A stretch of 64,000 nucleotides of DNA from Pseudomonas sp. MYb118 (lineage in GTDB: Bacteria > Pseudomonadota > Gammaproteobacteria > Pseudomonadales > Pseudomonadaceae). Where the stretch lies: positions 434,001-498,000 of the forward strand of contig NZ_JBFRXN010000004.1 in assembly GCF_040947875.1 (NCBI RefSeq), in the 5' to 3' direction. The first letter of the stretch is position 1, and each line of letters begins with the position of its first letter. A program made the translations under genes and the position numbers. The notes beneath the pieces are model-generated. The model had not been told where the DNA came from. It searched no databases and worked only from the letters and a program-made list of their open reading frames with translations. Positions 16,823-26,431 of the stretch are shown in pieces.

Positions 16823-18244
16823 ATGACCCGTCCCTCGATCTTGCTCCTGCTGTGTGCTTCGTTGCTGCTGCCGATACCGGCGGTTGCGCGCTTGCCTGGC
16901 CCGTTGCAAGCCGTACCCGCCACCAAAGTGCGTGACCTGCAGGACATCCGCAGCAGTCGCGTGTTGAAGGTGCTGGTCAACCAGAGTCGCAACAGTTCGG
17001 GTGAAGTCCAGGGCCAGTCGATTGGTGTCGAGTACCACCGTCTGCGCGCCTTCGAGCAATACCTCAATGGCCATGCCCGCGATGGTCAGGAAATCACCCT
17101 CAAGATCATCCCCAAAGCCAAGGACCAGTTGCTCGGTGCATTGCAGCGCGGGGAAGGGGACCTGGTCGCACCGGGCGAGCTGCTGGATCTGCAATCGGGT
17201 TACGCCGTCAGCACCAGCGAGCCGGTGGCCACCAACATCCCGCTGGTGCTGGTCGGCATCAAGGGCGAAAAGCGCTACACGCGTCTCGAACAGCTCTCGG
17301 GCAAGACCCTGGCGCTGCCCACCGGCAGTGCGGCGGCCGATGCGATCAGCCAGATCAACCAGAAGCTGGCCCTGCATAAACTGCCGCCGGTGAAGATCGA
17401 GTGGGTCGATCCCAGTCTGGCGGTCGAAGACGTGCTGGAGATGGTGCAGGGCGGGATCTTCCACCTGACCATCGTCGAGCAACCGATCGCCGAACGCTGG
17501 GGCAAGATCCTGCCCAAGTTGCGTTTCGATCGACAGGTGCTGATCAGCGAACCGGGTGACGAGTTCTGGTTCGTGCGTCGAGACGCCACCATGCTGCGGG
17601 CGAGCATTGATCGTTTTCTGACGGGCTACAAAAAGCCCTCGGACCAGGACGTGGCGTTTCTGCGCATCTATCGTCGCCTGTACCAGGTGCATTATCCGTT
17701 GGCCAAGGCTGAACGCCAGCGCCTGGAAAAACTGCGACCGGTGCTGCAAAAGCACGCCGACGCGCAGAGCATGGACTGGCTGAACCTGGCGGCGCTGGCG
17801 TTCAAGGAGTCCGGCCTGCAACCCAAGGCCCGCAGTGGCGGTGCGCCTACCGGGCTGATGCAGATCACGCCATCGGCGGCGCAGCGAGTCGGGGTCAGCA
17901 ACATTCAAGAGGTCGACGGCAATGTGCAGGCCGGTGCCAAGTACCTGGCCATGATCCGCCGCAAGTTTTTTGCCAGCCCCAAACTCAACGAGCGTGAGCG
18001 CATGGCGTTCACGCTGGCGGCCTACAACATCGGGCCGGAGCGGGTCCAGGGCATGCGCGCCGAAGCACGGCGGCGCGGCCTGAATCCCAATCAATGGTTC
18101 TTCCAGGTTGAACGCATCGCCATGGAGCAGGTGGGAATGGGCCCTGTCAGCTATGTTAATAGCGTGAACAAGTATTACTTGGCGTTCGATCGGGAGCGGG
18201 AGTCGTTGGAGCCCCAGGGGCAAAAAGTGGTCTCAAGGAAGTGA
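16823..18244 (+). CDS. Membrane-bound lytic transglycosylase, MltF-like
   Basis: 473 residues. Signal peptide about 1-22 (hydrophobic LLLLCASLLLPIPAVA). Residues 45-270 form a periplasmic solute-binding-like (SBP_bac_3) domain. Residues 310-460 form an SLT lysozyme-like domain with ALAFKESGL, whose catalytic Glu is residue 329, then GLMQITPSAA and AAYNIGPERV. It cleaves glycan strands of peptidoglycan to 1,6-anhydro-muropeptides. MltF itself has the same domain order; this is a paralogous member, so no symbol is given. Confidence 0.88.
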   Translation: MTRPSILLLLCASLLLPIPAVARLPGPLQAVPATKVRDLQDIRSSRVLKVLVNQSRNSSGEVQGQSIGVEYHRLRAFEQYLNGHARDGQEITLKIIPKAKDQLLGALQRGEGDLVAPGELLDLQSGYAVSTSEPVATNIPLVLVGIKGEKRYTRLEQLSGKTLALPTGSAAADAISQINQKLALHKLPPVKIEWVDPSLAVEDVLEMVQGGIFHLTIVEQPIAERWGKILPKLRFDRQVLISEPGDEFWFVRRDATMLRASIDRFLTGYKKPSDQDVAFLRIYRRLYQVHYPLAKAERQRLEKLRPVLQKHADAQSMDWLNLAALAFKESGLQPKARSGGAPTGLMQITPSAAQRVGVSNIQEVDGNVQAGAKYLAMIRRKFFASPKLNERERMAFTLAAYNIGPERVQGMRAEARRRGLNPNQWFFQVERIAMEQVGMGPVSYVNSVNKYYLAFDRERESLEPQGQKVVSRK

Positions 18245-18351
18245 TCGAATAAACTGATTGTTATTGCGAAAAATTTGCGCTTTTAACATTTGATTTACCG
18301 ATTAATATAGCGGCCAACCAACACACATAACTCCATTAGGGATGACACAAC

Positions 18352-18786
18352 ATGAGCACGCTGATCAACAAGGTACTGTTTACCCGCGCTGGCTACGGCC
18401 TGACTGTCCTGCGGATTTTCGTCGGCATCATCTTCGCTGCCCACGGTTCGCAGAAACTCTTCGGCGCCTTTGGTGGCTACGGCCTGGCAGGCACCGCGCA
18501 GTACATGGAAAGCATCGGCCTGACCCCTGGCTACGTCATGGCGACTCTGGCAGGCGGTACCGAGTTCTTCGCCGGCCTGGCCCTGATCATCGGCCTGCTG
18601 GTACGTCCAGCGGCGCTGGGCCTGACCTTCCTGTCGCTGGTAGCGATCTTCAGCGTGCACATCAGCAACGGCCTGTTCATGGCCAACAACGGTTACGAGT
18701 TCGCCCTGGCCCTGCTCGGTGGCAGCATCGCAGTACTCATCGAAGGCGCCGGCAAACTCTCGGTAGACCGCGCCATCGCCGGCTAA
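18352..18786 (+). CDS. DoxX family membrane protein
   Basis: 144 residues with four hydrophobic segments (about 15-35, 55-75, 80-100, 110-130). The start segment GYGLTVLRIFVGIIFAAHGS and the GGTEFFAGLALIIGLL block are typical of DoxX/YphA proteins. Inner-membrane protein of poorly defined role, linked in some bacteria to redox or thiosulfate metabolism. Monocistronic, with a strong terminator 20 bp after the stop. Confidence 0.88.
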   Translation: MSTLINKVLFTRAGYGLTVLRIFVGIIFAAHGSQKLFGAFGGYGLAGTAQYMESIGLTPGYVMATLAGGTEFFAGLALIIGLLVRPAALGLTFLSLVAIFSVHISNGLFMANNGYEFALALLGGSIAVLIEGAGKLSVDRAIAG

Positions 18787-18805
18787 CCGCTCCGCCTCAA
18801 AAAAA

Positions 18806-18830
18806 GGCCCGCATTGCGCGGGCCTTTTTT
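18806..18830 (+). terminator. Terminator of the doxX-like gene
   Basis: GGCCCGC-ATTGC-GCGGGCC followed by six T and preceded by an A run, so it may work in both directions. Confidence 0.88.
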
Positions 18831-18883
18831 ATTGCTCGACAACGACGCCACCAAACACCTGCCACCCCGCGACGCCCGTTCCA

Positions 18884-19040
18884 CCATCGCGAGCAAGCTC
18901 GCTCCTACAGTGAATCACGATCTAAGGCGAGCCGTTTTCTGTAGGAGCGAGCTTGCTCGCGATGGTAGCCAACGAAAACGCCGGGCACCTGCCGCCCCGC
19001 GGTGCCTAATCCTCCATCGCGAGCATGCTCGCTCCTACAG
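18884..19040. repeat. Cluster of three REP cores
   Basis: Cores at 18884-18910 (inverse), 18940-18964 (direct) and 19015-19040 (inverse, with the GAGCATGCTCGC variant). Adjacent pairs can fold as REPINs. Confidence 0.85.
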
Positions 19041-19459
19041 AAATAGAAACAAACCCGCGATCCCACAGGCGACGCAGATTGCCCCGTCGGAAGGCCGAGT
19101 GGAGGTTCTGCGCAGTGGGCAACCCGGCATGGATGCCGGGTTAGCCGCCCTCGGCCAAGGATGGCCGATGGCGGCGGGCCCACGGAGCAGGACCGGAGCG
19201 AGGGAACCCTGAGCGCCAGCGAAGGGCCGTACGTCAGGGGCGGGGCGTTTTGGTTACTTTGGCGCGACAAAGTAACCCGCCGTAAGGGCGGAACCAAAAG
19301 CAGGCCGTTACCGCAGAAATGGATATGTACACCCGTAAAGACGCCATCGCGGGCAAGCCCGCTCCCACAGAGTCACCCGCCGTAAGGGCGGAACCTTAAG
19401 CGGCCGTTACCGTAGAAATGGATATGTACACCCGTAAAGACGCCATCGCGGGCAAGCCC
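19031..19459. repeat. 429-bp tandem repeat, copy 1
   Basis: Starts at CTCCTACAGAAATAGAAAC and is repeated 429 bp downstream with very few differences. Contents in order: hairpin AACCCGGCA-TGGA-TGCCGGGTT (19121-19142), a GC-rich stretch, hairpin GGTTACTTT-GGCGCGAC-AAAGTAACC (19252-19277), then two subunits of about 100 bp (from 19273 and 19373). Each subunit has CCGCCGTAAGGGCGG, AAATGGATATGTACACC and a REP core. I recognise the GGTTACTTT hairpin block as a family scattered through fluorescens-group genomes. Confidence 0.9.
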
Positions 19460-19888
19460 GCTCCTACAGAAATAGAAACAAACCCGCGATCCCACAGGCG
19501 ACGCAGATTGCCCCGTCGGAAGGCCGAGTGGAGGTTCTGCGCAGTGGGCAACCCGGCATGGATGCCGGGTTAGCCGCCCTCGGCCAAGGATGGCCGATGG
19601 CGGCGGGCCCACGGAGCAGGACCGGAGCGAGGGAACCCTGAGCGCCAGCGAAGGGCCGTACGTCAGGGGCGGGGCGTTTTGGTTACTTTGGCGCGACAAA
19701 GTAACCCGCCGTAAGGGCGGAACCAAAAGCAGGCCGTTACCGCAGAAATGGATATGTACACCCGTAAAGACGCCATCGCGGGCAAGCCCGCTCCCACAGA
19801 GTCACCCGCCGTAAGGGCGGAACCTTAAGCGGCCGTTACAGCAGAAATGGATATGTACACCCGTAAGGCCGCCATCGCGAGCAGGCTC
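19460..19888. repeat. 429-bp tandem repeat, copy 2
   Basis: Copy of 19031-19459 at a constant offset of 429 bp. Hairpins lie at 19550-19571 and 19681-19706, subunits start at 19702 and 19802. The copies begin to differ in the last subunit (CCGTAGAAATGG against CAGCAGAAATGG; CGGGCAAGCCCG against CGAGCAGGCTCG). Confidence 0.9.
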
Positions 19889-20047
19889 GCTCCCACAGAG
19901 TAACCCGCCGTAAGGGCGGAACCAAAAGCAGGCCGTTACCGCAGAAATGGATATGTACACCCGTAATGCCCCCATCGCGAGCAGGCTCGCTCCCACAGAA
20001 ATGGATATGTACACCGGAAGGCCGCCATCGCGGGCAGAGCCCGGTTC
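19889..20047. repeat. Further subunits of the tandem repeat
   Basis: A fifth 100-bp subunit starts at 19901, and a truncated sixth (AAATGGATATGTACACCGG, then a decayed REP core) ends near 20047. They show stepwise growth of the array. Confidence 0.8.
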
Positions 20048-20236
20048 TTGACACTCCCGCATCCGCTTCTCTAGGATGTTCCCCATGCGCCGATTTAAAC
20101 AGCTACTTGCGGGGCGCCAGGTGACTCATCCAGTCACCGATAGAAGCTTGAGATGGGCTTCGAAATACCGCTAAAGCGCTGGTTCGGTGTTGCCTCTCAC
20201 CTGCCATGCAGACTTTTGAGGCAGAGACACGACACG

Positions 20237-20545
20237 ATGAATGCACTAAACCCTGTTGTACGCCCCGCGCCGATCACGGCACATCTCACCCAGCGCAATC
20301 CCAAAATCCTGCTTGGCGGCAAACATCAGCCGACGCTTTTGCGTTACCTCGATGGCTGGCCACGGCGTACCGGTGGGCCCGCTGCCTTCCTGATCCAGTT
20401 CGTCGAAGACGGTGAATCGCTGGCCCGCTTTGCCAGCGACAGTTTCGACCTGGCCGTGATTCAGTCGCCCAGCGCCGAAGACGCGCACGAAATGATCAAG
20501 CAGTTGACCCGCGTTGCACGCCAGGGGCTGATTACCCGCCGCTGA
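20237..20545 (+). CDS. Conserved hypothetical protein next to greB
   Basis: 102 residues from the ATG at 20237, preceded by GAGGCAGAG. No signal peptide or membrane helix. The central part (GPAAFLIQFVEDGESLARFA, then SFDLAVIQSPSAEDAHEMIKQ) alternates beta and helix and ends in basic residues (RVARQGLITRR). Convergent with greB, 3 bp between stops. I do not recognise the family; the regular codon use supports a real gene. Confidence 0.65.
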   Translation: MNALNPVVRPAPITAHLTQRNPKILLGGKHQPTLLRYLDGWPRRTGGPAAFLIQFVEDGESLARFASDSFDLAVIQSPSAEDAHEMIKQLTRVARQGLITRR

Positions 20546-20548
20546 GCG

Positions 20549-21046
20549 TCAGGGATAGTCGATCGCGATGATGTACACGTACTGCTCGCCGGTCGGCGTC
20601 TGCACGCGCACTTCAGCGTCCAGTGCCTTGCCGATCAAGGCACGGGCCAGCGGTGAGTCGATGCTGATCAGCCCCAGTTTCAGATCCAGTTCGTCGGGGC
20701 CGACGATGCGATAGCGCGACTCTTTGCCATCCTCGTCCTCGATGGTGACCCAGGCGCCGAAGTAGACCTTGTTCGGATCGCTGGGCTTTTCGCTGACCAC
20801 CTTGAGCGCTTCCAGGCGCTTGGTCAAAAAGCGCACGCGGCTGTCGATCTCGCGCAGCATCTTCTTGCCATAGGTGTATTCGGCGTTCTCCGAGCGATCG
20901 CCTTGGGCTGCCGCTTCGCTGACCGCCTGGGTCACCTGTGGGCGGCGCACGTGCCAGAGTTCGTGAAACTCGGCACGCATCCGCGCTTCACCTTCGGGGG
21001 TGATCAGCGCGGTGCCGGCGGTGCGGGGAGGGCGATAACGGCTCAT
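20549..21046 (-). CDS. greB: Transcription elongation factor GreB
   Basis: 165 residues. The N-terminal antiparallel coiled coil (about 15-85) carries the acidic tip segment [20 protein letters not shown], which enters the RNA polymerase secondary channel and stimulates cleavage of backtracked RNA. The C-terminal FKBP-like domain (95-165) has the GreA/B signature [25 protein letters not shown]. The basic N-terminus (MSRYRPPR) and [16 protein letters not shown] favour GreB over GreA. Confidence 0.93.
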   Translation of the reverse strand: MSRYRPPRTAGTALITPEGEARMRAEFHELWHVRRPQVTQAVSEAAAQGDRSENAEYTYGKKMLREIDSRVRFLTKRLEALKVVSEKPSDPNKVYFGAWVTIEDEDGKESRYRIVGPDELDLKLGLISIDSPLARALIGKALDAEVRVQTPTGEQYVYIIAIDYP

Positions 21047-21080
21047 GGCAACTTCTTGTGGTGGGCAAGCCCCGAGTCTA

Positions 21081-23585
21081 TCAACCCTCGCGCAACACTG
21101 TCAGCGGGCTGGCGTTCAAGGCGCGACGGGTGCCGAACACGCCGGCCCCACCGATCAGGATGGCGCCGATCAGCGGCAGCACCAGCAACCAGGGGTGCGG
21201 GTGCCATGGCAGGTCGAAGGCAAAGCGATAGAGCACCAGGCTGACCAGTTCCGAACCCAGTGCGGCGAGCAATCCGCTGACCGCGCCCAGCAGGCCGAAC
21301 TCGATGCGTCGGGCTTTGACCAGCAACTGCCGCTCGGCCCCCAGCGCCCGCAGCAGTGCACCCTGGCGGATGCGCTCGTCGAGCGTGGCTTGCAGGCCCG
21401 AGAACAACACGGCCATGCCCGCCGCCAGCACGAACAACAGCACGTATTCCACCGCCAGGGTGACCTGGGCGAGGATGCTGCGCAGTTGTTCCAGCAGGGC
21501 TTCGACTTGCAGGATGGTCACCGCCGGGAAGGCGCGGGACAGGTCGACAATCTGCTGATCATGACCCGCTGCCAGATAGAAACTGGTCAGGTAGGTCGCC
21601 GGCAAATCCTTCAAGGTCCCCGGCTGGAAGATCATGAAGAAGTTGGGCTGGAAGTTGTCCCAGTTGATCTCCCGCAGGCTGGTGACCTTCGCTTCGCGAT
21701 TGACCCCGCCGACGCTGAACACCATGTGGTCGCCCAGTTTCAGCTTGAGGCTCTCGGCCACCTTGCCTTCGACCGATACGCCGGGGATGTCCCCCGACGG
21801 TTGCTCGCTCCACCAGTTGCCGGCGGTGATCTGGTTGCCGGCCGGCAGGTCGGCGGCCCAGGTCAGGCTCAGGTCGCGCTGAATCGCCCGGTCACCGGCC
21901 GAATCCTTGCTGACGATCTGTTGCACCGCTTCGCCATTGATGCTGATCAGCCGCCCCGGCACCACCGGGTACAGCGGCGCCGATTGCGCCGACAGTTCGA
22001 TCAGGCGATCGGTGAAGGCCTGCTTGTCCGCCGGCAGGATGTTCAGGGCGAAATAATTCGGCGCATTTTTCGGCAGCTGGTTTTGCCAGGTGTCGAGCAA
22101 TTCGCCGCGCAACAGGGCGATCAACGCCATGGACAGCAGGATCAAGCCGAAGGCCAGCGACTGGCCCGCCGCCGCCAGCGGATGACGCAACAATTGACCC
22201 AGGCCCAGGCGCCACGGCAACGACGCGCGGGCGAGCATGCGCCGCAGGCTTTTGAGCAGCAGCAACAGCAGGCCACCCAGCACCAGCGCGGCAATCACTC
22301 CGCCACCGAGCAGGGCGAAGGTCAGCAGCAGGTCCAGACTCAGGCGCCACATGATCAGCCCCAGCGCGCCCAGTGCCGCGCCGTAGACCACCCAGGTGCT
22401 GGAGGGAATCGGCAGCATGTCACGGCGCAGTACCCGCAGTGGCGGCACGCGACCCAGTGCTGCCAAGGGCGGCAAGGCAAAGCCAGCCAACGCCACCAGC
22501 CCGGTGCCGATGCCGGCGATGGCCGGAAACAGGCCGCCGGGAGGCACGTCGCTGGGCAGCAGGTCATGCAGCAGGGCGAACAACCCCAGTTGCGCCAGCC
22601 AGCCGATCAAGGCGCCGCTGATGCTGGCCAGCAGGCCGAGTACAGTCAGTTGCAGGCTGAACAGCACCAGCGTTTCGCGGCGGGACAATCCCAGGCAGCG
22701 TAACAGTGCGCTGGCATCGAAGCGGCGAGTGGCGAAGCGGGTCGCCGACAGCGCCACCGCCACACCGGCCAGCAACACAGCGACCAGGCTGGCCATGCTC
22801 AAGTAACGCTCAGCCTTGCCCAGCGCACCGCCAATCTGCTGATTGCCGTCGCGGGCATCCTGGATGCGCTGGTTAGCGGCCAGGCCCGGTTTGATCAGTT
22901 GGCGATAGGTTTCCAGCGCTTCGGCCTTGCCGCGCCAGAGTTCGCGGTAGCTGACCCGGCTGCCGGGCTGCACCACGCCGGTGGCGGCGAGGTCTTGCAG
23001 GTTGATCAGCACCCGCGGCGTCAGGCTGTAGAAGTTGCCGGCGCGGTCCGGTTCATAGGTCAGTACCCGCGCCAGCTTCAGGGTACGCATGCCCACGTCG
23101 ATGCTGTCGCCGATCTTCAGGTTGAGCGCGGTCAACAGCCGTGCTTCGACCCAGGCCTCGCCGGGCTTGGGCCGGCCACCGGGTTCTTCCGGTGCATAGG
23201 GAGCAGCGGCGCTTTTCAGTTCGCCACGCAGCGGATAGACGTCGTCGGCGGCCTTGATGCTGGACAGTTGAATGCCGTTGTCGGTGGCAATCACGCTGGA
23301 GAATTCCACCACCTGGGCATGGTCGAGCCCCAGTTCCGTGCCACTGCGGATCTGTTCCGTACGCGCTGGCGAGCTGCCTTCGAGCAACAGGTCCGCGCCG
23401 AGAAACTCGGTGGCACGCAACATCATGGCGCCGTTGAGGCGCGCGCCGAAGTAACCGATGGCGGTACTGGCCGCCACCGCGACCATCAATGCAAAGAACA
23501 ACACCCGCAGCTCGCCGGCGCGGGCGTCGCGCAGCAATTGGCGGATGGCGAGGCTGAACAGGCGCAACAGCGGCAGACGTGCCAT
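21081..23585 (-). CDS. ABC transporter permease, FtsX/YbbP-like
   Basis: 834 residues from the ATG at 23585, which overlaps the stop of the ATPase gene as TGATG. A TTG one codon earlier is less likely. One N-terminal membrane helix (about 22-45), a large periplasmic domain, three helices near 260-380, more helices near 410-490, a second periplasmic domain and a C-terminal FtsX-type helix triplet. This double-FtsX layout is that of E. coli YbbP. With the YbbA-like ATPase it forms a MacB-type exporter thought to extract lipids or lipoproteins; the substrate is unknown. Confidence 0.9.
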   Translation of the reverse strand: MARLPLLRLFSLAIRQLLRDARAGELRVLFFALMVAVAASTAIGYFGARLNGAMMLRATEFLGADLLLEGSSPARTEQIRSGTELGLDHAQVVEFSSVIATDNGIQLSSIKAADDVYPLRGELKSAAAPYAPEEPGGRPKPGEAWVEARLLTALNLKIGDSIDVGMRTLKLARVLTYEPDRAGNFYSLTPRVLINLQDLAATGVVQPGSRVSYRELWRGKAEALETYRQLIKPGLAANQRIQDARDGNQQIGGALGKAERYLSMASLVAVLLAGVAVALSATRFATRRFDASALLRCLGLSRRETLVLFSLQLTVLGLLASISGALIGWLAQLGLFALLHDLLPSDVPPGGLFPAIAGIGTGLVALAGFALPPLAALGRVPPLRVLRRDMLPIPSSTWVVYGAALGALGLIMWRLSLDLLLTFALLGGGVIAALVLGGLLLLLLKSLRRMLARASLPWRLGLGQLLRHPLAAAGQSLAFGLILLSMALIALLRGELLDTWQNQLPKNAPNYFALNILPADKQAFTDRLIELSAQSAPLYPVVPGRLISINGEAVQQIVSKDSAGDRAIQRDLSLTWAADLPAGNQITAGNWWSEQPSGDIPGVSVEGKVAESLKLKLGDHMVFSVGGVNREAKVTSLREINWDNFQPNFFMIFQPGTLKDLPATYLTSFYLAAGHDQQIVDLSRAFPAVTILQVEALLEQLRSILAQVTLAVEYVLLFVLAAGMAVLFSGLQATLDERIRQGALLRALGAERQLLVKARRIEFGLLGAVSGLLAALGSELVSLVLYRFAFDLPWHPHPWLLVLPLIGAILIGGAGVFGTRRALNASPLTVLREG

Positions 23586-24268
23586 CAAGGCTCCAGAGGG
23601 GCGACCAGCAGCCCGGCTTCAAGACGGATCAGGCGCCGGCAGCGATGGGCCAGGCGTTCATCGTGAGTCACCAGCACCAGGGTGGTGCCGCGCTCCTTGT
23701 TCAGTTCGAACAGCAGGTCGCTGATGCGCTCGCCGGTGTGGCTGTCGAGGTTGCCGGTGGGTTCGTCGGCAAACAGCACATCGGGTTCGGCGGCGAACGC
23801 ACGGGCAATCGCCACGCGTTGCTGCTCGCCTCCCGAGAGCTGGCGCGGCGAGTGCGTCAGGCGCTGGCCCAGGCCCACCCGTTGCAACAACCCGGTGGCA
23901 CGCTCGCGGGCGTCTTTGCGGCCGTCCAGTTCCAGCGGCAGCATGACGTTTTCCAGGGCGTTAAGGCTGTCGAGCAACTGAAAGGACTGGAACACGAAAC
24001 CGACGTGTTCGGCGCGGATGCGCGCCCGTTGATCCTCGTCCAGTGTGCTCAGGCCCTGGCCGGCGAGGGTCACTTCGCCGCTGCTGGGCAGGTCGAGGCC
24101 GGCGAGCAGGCCCAGGAGGGTGGATTTGCCGGAACCGGACGCGCCAACGATGGCCAGGCTGTCGCCCTTGTTCAGTTCCAGGCTGAGTTCGTGCAGGATA
24201 GTCAGTTCACCTTCCGCGCTGGGAACCACTTTGCTGAGGTTCTTCGCGGTGAGAATGCTTGCGCCCAT
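23585..24268 (-). CDS. ABC transporter ATP-binding protein, YbbA-like
   Basis: 227 residues from the ATG at 24268. Walker [11 protein letters not shown]-loop VFQSFQLL, signature [15 protein letters not shown], Walker [13 protein letters not shown] and switch His in VLVTHDE: a complete LolD/MacB-class ATPase. The frame is open further upstream, but that part lies opposite tesA. Coupled by overlap to the permease gene. Its start is only 10 bp from that of the divergent tesA, an arrangement also found for ybbA-tesA in E. coli. Confidence 0.92.
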   Translation of the reverse strand: MGASILTAKNLSKVVPSAEGELTILHELSLELNKGDSLAIVGASGSGKSTLLGLLAGLDLPSSGEVTLAGQGLSTLDEDQRARIRAEHVGFVFQSFQLLDSLNALENVMLPLELDGRKDARERATGLLQRVGLGQRLTHSPRQLSGGEQQRVAIARAFAAEPDVLFADEPTGNLDSHTGERISDLLFELNKERGTTLVLVTHDERLAHRCRRLIRLEAGLLVAPLEP

Positions 24269-24278
24269 GGAGAATCCG

Positions 24279-24884
24279 ATGCGAGTGTGGTTTTTGAGTG
24301 CTGGCCTGGCCCTGATGTGCATGGCCCAGAACGCAGCGGCGGGTACAGTCCTGATCGTTGGCGATAGTATCAGCGCCGGTTTCGGGCTGGATACCCGCGT
24401 GGGGTGGGTGTCGCTGCTCGAGCAACGGCTCAAGCGCGAAGGTTTCGACGATAAAGTGATCAATGCGTCCATCAGCGGCGACACCAGCGCCGGCGGCCAG
24501 GCCCGCCTGCCTGCGCTGCTTGCAGAGCATAAGCCGCAGCTGGTGATTCTCGAGTTGGGTGGCAACGACGGTCTGCGCGGCATGCTGCCAACACAATTGC
24601 AACAAAACCTTGCAGCGATGGTCGACAGCTCCCGCGCCAGTGGTGCCAAAGTGCTGTTGCTGGGCATGCAATTGCCACCCAATTACGGTGCGCGTTACAC
24701 CAAGGCGTTCGCCGAGGTGTACAGCAACGTCGCCGAACAGAAAAAAATCCCGTTGGTGCCGTTTTTTCTCGAGGGCGTGGGCGGGCATCCGGACATGATG
24801 CAAGCCGATGGCCTGCACCCGGCGGCAGGGGCCCAGGACAAGTTGCTGGAAAATGTCTGGCCGACACTGAAACCGCTGCTTTGA
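24279..24884 (+). CDS. tesA: Periplasmic thioesterase I / lysophospholipase
   Basis: 201 residues from the ATG at 24279, preceded by GGAG 6 nt away. An in-frame ATG at 24267 has no clear ribosome site. Signal peptide about 1-21 (WFLSAGLALMCMAQNAAA). SGNH hydrolase blocks: GDSIS with nucleophile Ser30, Gly in the SISGDTS segment, GGND with Asn96, and DGLHP with Asp177 and His180. It acts in the periplasm on acyl-CoA, esters and lysophospholipids. Its promoter must lie inside the divergent ybbA-like gene. Confidence 0.93.
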   Translation: MRVWFLSAGLALMCMAQNAAAGTVLIVGDSISAGFGLDTRVGWVSLLEQRLKREGFDDKVINASISGDTSAGGQARLPALLAEHKPQLVILELGGNDGLRGMLPTQLQQNLAAMVDSSRASGAKVLLLGMQLPPNYGARYTKAFAEVYSNVAEQKKIPLVPFFLEGVGGHPDMMQADGLHPAAGAQDKLLENVWPTLKPLL

Positions 24885-24940
24885 CGCTTTTCTAGTGACG
24901 ACGTTTCGGCTAATGTGGCGCCCCCGATCTGGAGCCCCCG

Positions 24941-25234
24941 ATGCCGCGTCCCGCCTGGTCACTTTTTGCCTATCAACTGATCGAGCCAGACGAGCAGCTG
25001 GATCTGTTCGCCTGTCAGGAAGTGCGGGTACATCTGGTGGCGCGTCAACTGGAGCTGGGCGGCTCGGCCGATCGCACCCTGTGCGGCAGCCTGCTGCCGG
25101 CGCAACCACGCTGGTCGAGCGTGGACCGCAAGGTCTTCCAGGACCAGCGCCTGTGTTCCCTGTGCCGGGCGATCCTGGAGTCGCAAAAACGCGGCACCTC
25201 GCCGATCTGGCCAGAGCTGCGCTTCGAGCTCTGA
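24941..25234 (+). CDS. Conserved hypothetical protein
   Basis: 97 residues, start ATG at 24941. No membrane segment. Four cysteines, two of them as CSLC near residues 74-77. The N-terminal part (LIEPDEQLDLFACQEVRVHLVAR) reads like a small beta domain. Not assigned to a family. It follows tesA on the same strand by 56 bp and might be co-transcribed. Confidence 0.6.
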   Translation: MPRPAWSLFAYQLIEPDEQLDLFACQEVRVHLVARQLELGGSADRTLCGSLLPAQPRWSSVDRKVFQDQRLCSLCRAILESQKRGTSPIWPELRFEL

Positions 25235-25335
25235 GGCGTTCGCCATAGCGCGCCATCGGCCATCTCCCCGCATTCGCGGGCGCCGGTGTACAATCGCGTT
25301 CTTTACCCTTGTCGATCTTGCGAAGGATTTTCCGG

Positions 25336-26307
25336 ATGTTGCCGCGCTTTCCTGCCGTCACCCGCTGCCTGACACTTGCCGCCCTGTGTGCCGCAGGTCC
25401 CGTAGCCGCATTGGAGTTGCCCCTGCCACCGCCCGGTGAAGACATCGTCGGCCAGGTGCAGGTGATCAAGGCCAAATACGAAGACACCTTCGCCGACCTC
25501 GGCACCACCTACGACCTGGGCTACACGGAAATGGTCGCCGCCAACCCGGGCGTCGATCCGTGGCTGCCGGGCGCCGGCACCGAGATCGTCCTGCCGACGC
25601 GCTTCATCCTGCCGCCGGGCCCGCGTGAAGGCATCGTCATCAACCTGGCCGAGTACCGCCTCTACTATTACCCGAAAGGCCGGAACGTGGTGTACACCTT
25701 CCCGCTGGGTATCGGCCGTGAAGGCTGGGGGTCGCCGATCGCCCATACCAGCATCATTGCCAAGACGCCGAACCCGACCTGGACCCCGCCCGCGTCGATC
25801 AAGGCCGAGCACGCCGCCGATGGCGATCCGCTGCCGAACGTGGTGCCTGCCGGTCCCGATAACCCGCTGGGGCCGTTCAAGTTCACCCTGGGCACCCCGG
25901 GCTACCTGATCCACGGTTCCAACAAGAAGTTCGGCATCGGCATGCGCACCAGCCACGGCTGCTTCCGCATGTTCAACAACAACGTGCTGGAAATGGCCGG
26001 CATGGTGCCGGTGGGCACCTCGGTGCGCATCATCAATGACTCGTACAAGTTCGGTGTCAGCGGTGGCAAGGTTTACCTGGAAGCGCACACTCCGCTGGAC
26101 GACAAGGGCAACCCGTCGGTGGTGGACAAGCACACCGCCGTGATCAACGCGATGCTCAAGCGCGAAGACATCACCAACAATCTGCGCATGAACTGGGATG
26201 TGGTGCGTGACGTGGTGGCTGCCGAAGACGGCCTGCCGGTGGAAATCGCCGTGCCCAACGAGTCGGCGCCGATGGTCTCGAGCGCTCCGCTCGACCCGTT
26301 GCAGTAG
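25336..26307 (+). CDS. L,D-transpeptidase (ErfK/YbiS family)
   Basis: 323 residues from the ATG at 25336, with AAGGAT upstream; an in-frame TTG at 25309 is less likely. Signal peptide about 1-25. Residues 45-95 resemble a LysM peptidoglycan-binding fold. Residues 100-235 form the YkuD catalytic domain with IHGSN and the active-site motif SHGCFRM containing Cys209. It links murein peptides (3-3) or anchors Lpp-type lipoprotein. The adjacent, convergent oprI encodes the Lpp homologue, so attachment of OprI is an attractive but unproven role. Confidence 0.92.
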   Translation: MLPRFPAVTRCLTLAALCAAGPVAALELPLPPPGEDIVGQVQVIKAKYEDTFADLGTTYDLGYTEMVAANPGVDPWLPGAGTEIVLPTRFILPPGPREGIVINLAEYRLYYYPKGRNVVYTFPLGIGREGWGSPIAHTSIIAKTPNPTWTPPASIKAEHAADGDPLPNVVPAGPDNPLGPFKFTLGTPGYLIHGSNKKFGIGMRTSHGCFRMFNNNVLEMAGMVPVGTSVRIINDSYKFGVSGGKVYLEAHTPLDDKGNPSVVDKHTAVINAMLKREDITNNLRMNWDVVRDVVAAEDGLPVEIAVPNESAPMVSSAPLDPLQ

Positions 26308-26320
26308 GGCGGTACAAGAG

Positions 26321-26347
26321 CCCGCCGACGCAGACCGCGTCGGCGGG
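26321..26347 (+). terminator. Terminator of the L,D-transpeptidase gene
   Basis: CCCGCCGACGC-AGACC-GCGTCGGCGGG, an 11-bp stem followed by TTTTTT. A second hairpin (TTATTGCCCGG / CCGGGCAATAA, 26352-26381) follows at once. Confidence 0.92.
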
Positions 26348-26383
26348 TTTTTTATTGCCCGGGGAAAACACCGGGCAATAAAA

Positions 26384-26410
26384 AAGCCGACCCAAAAAAT
26401 GGGTCGGCTT
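26384..26410 (-). terminator. Terminator of oprI
   Basis: AAGCCGACCC / GGGTCGGCTT with a 7-nt A-rich loop. On the minus strand it is followed by a T run at 26379-26383. Confidence 0.85.
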
Positions 26411-26431
26411 GATAACAATCCCGAAGGATTA

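Larger units (their letters stand above)
18831..20236. other. Repeat-rich gene-free region
   Basis: 1.4 kb with no credible gene. It consists of isolated REPs, two copies of a 429-bp unit and shorter partial units. The 74-residue open frames in each 429-bp copy and the longer frames opposite are by-products of the repeat: they are identical between copies, lack ribosome sites and run through hairpins. The last 190 bp (about 20048-20236) are single-copy and may carry the promoter of the gene at 20237. Confidence 0.8.

Noticed and set aside
18905..19726. Identical minus-strand ORFs in the repeat region
   Set aside because: They are made of repeat sequence and hairpins, occur once per repeat copy and have no ribosome site; not genes.
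19273..20047. Regularly spaced 100-bp units considered as a CRISPR array
   Set aside because: The units are nearly identical along their whole length, so there are no variable spacers, and no cas gene is present.
21045..22703. 552-codon plus-strand ORF opposite the permease gene
   Set aside because: Gln/Arg/His-rich translation, antisense to a complete FtsX-type permease. No ribosome site and no domain.
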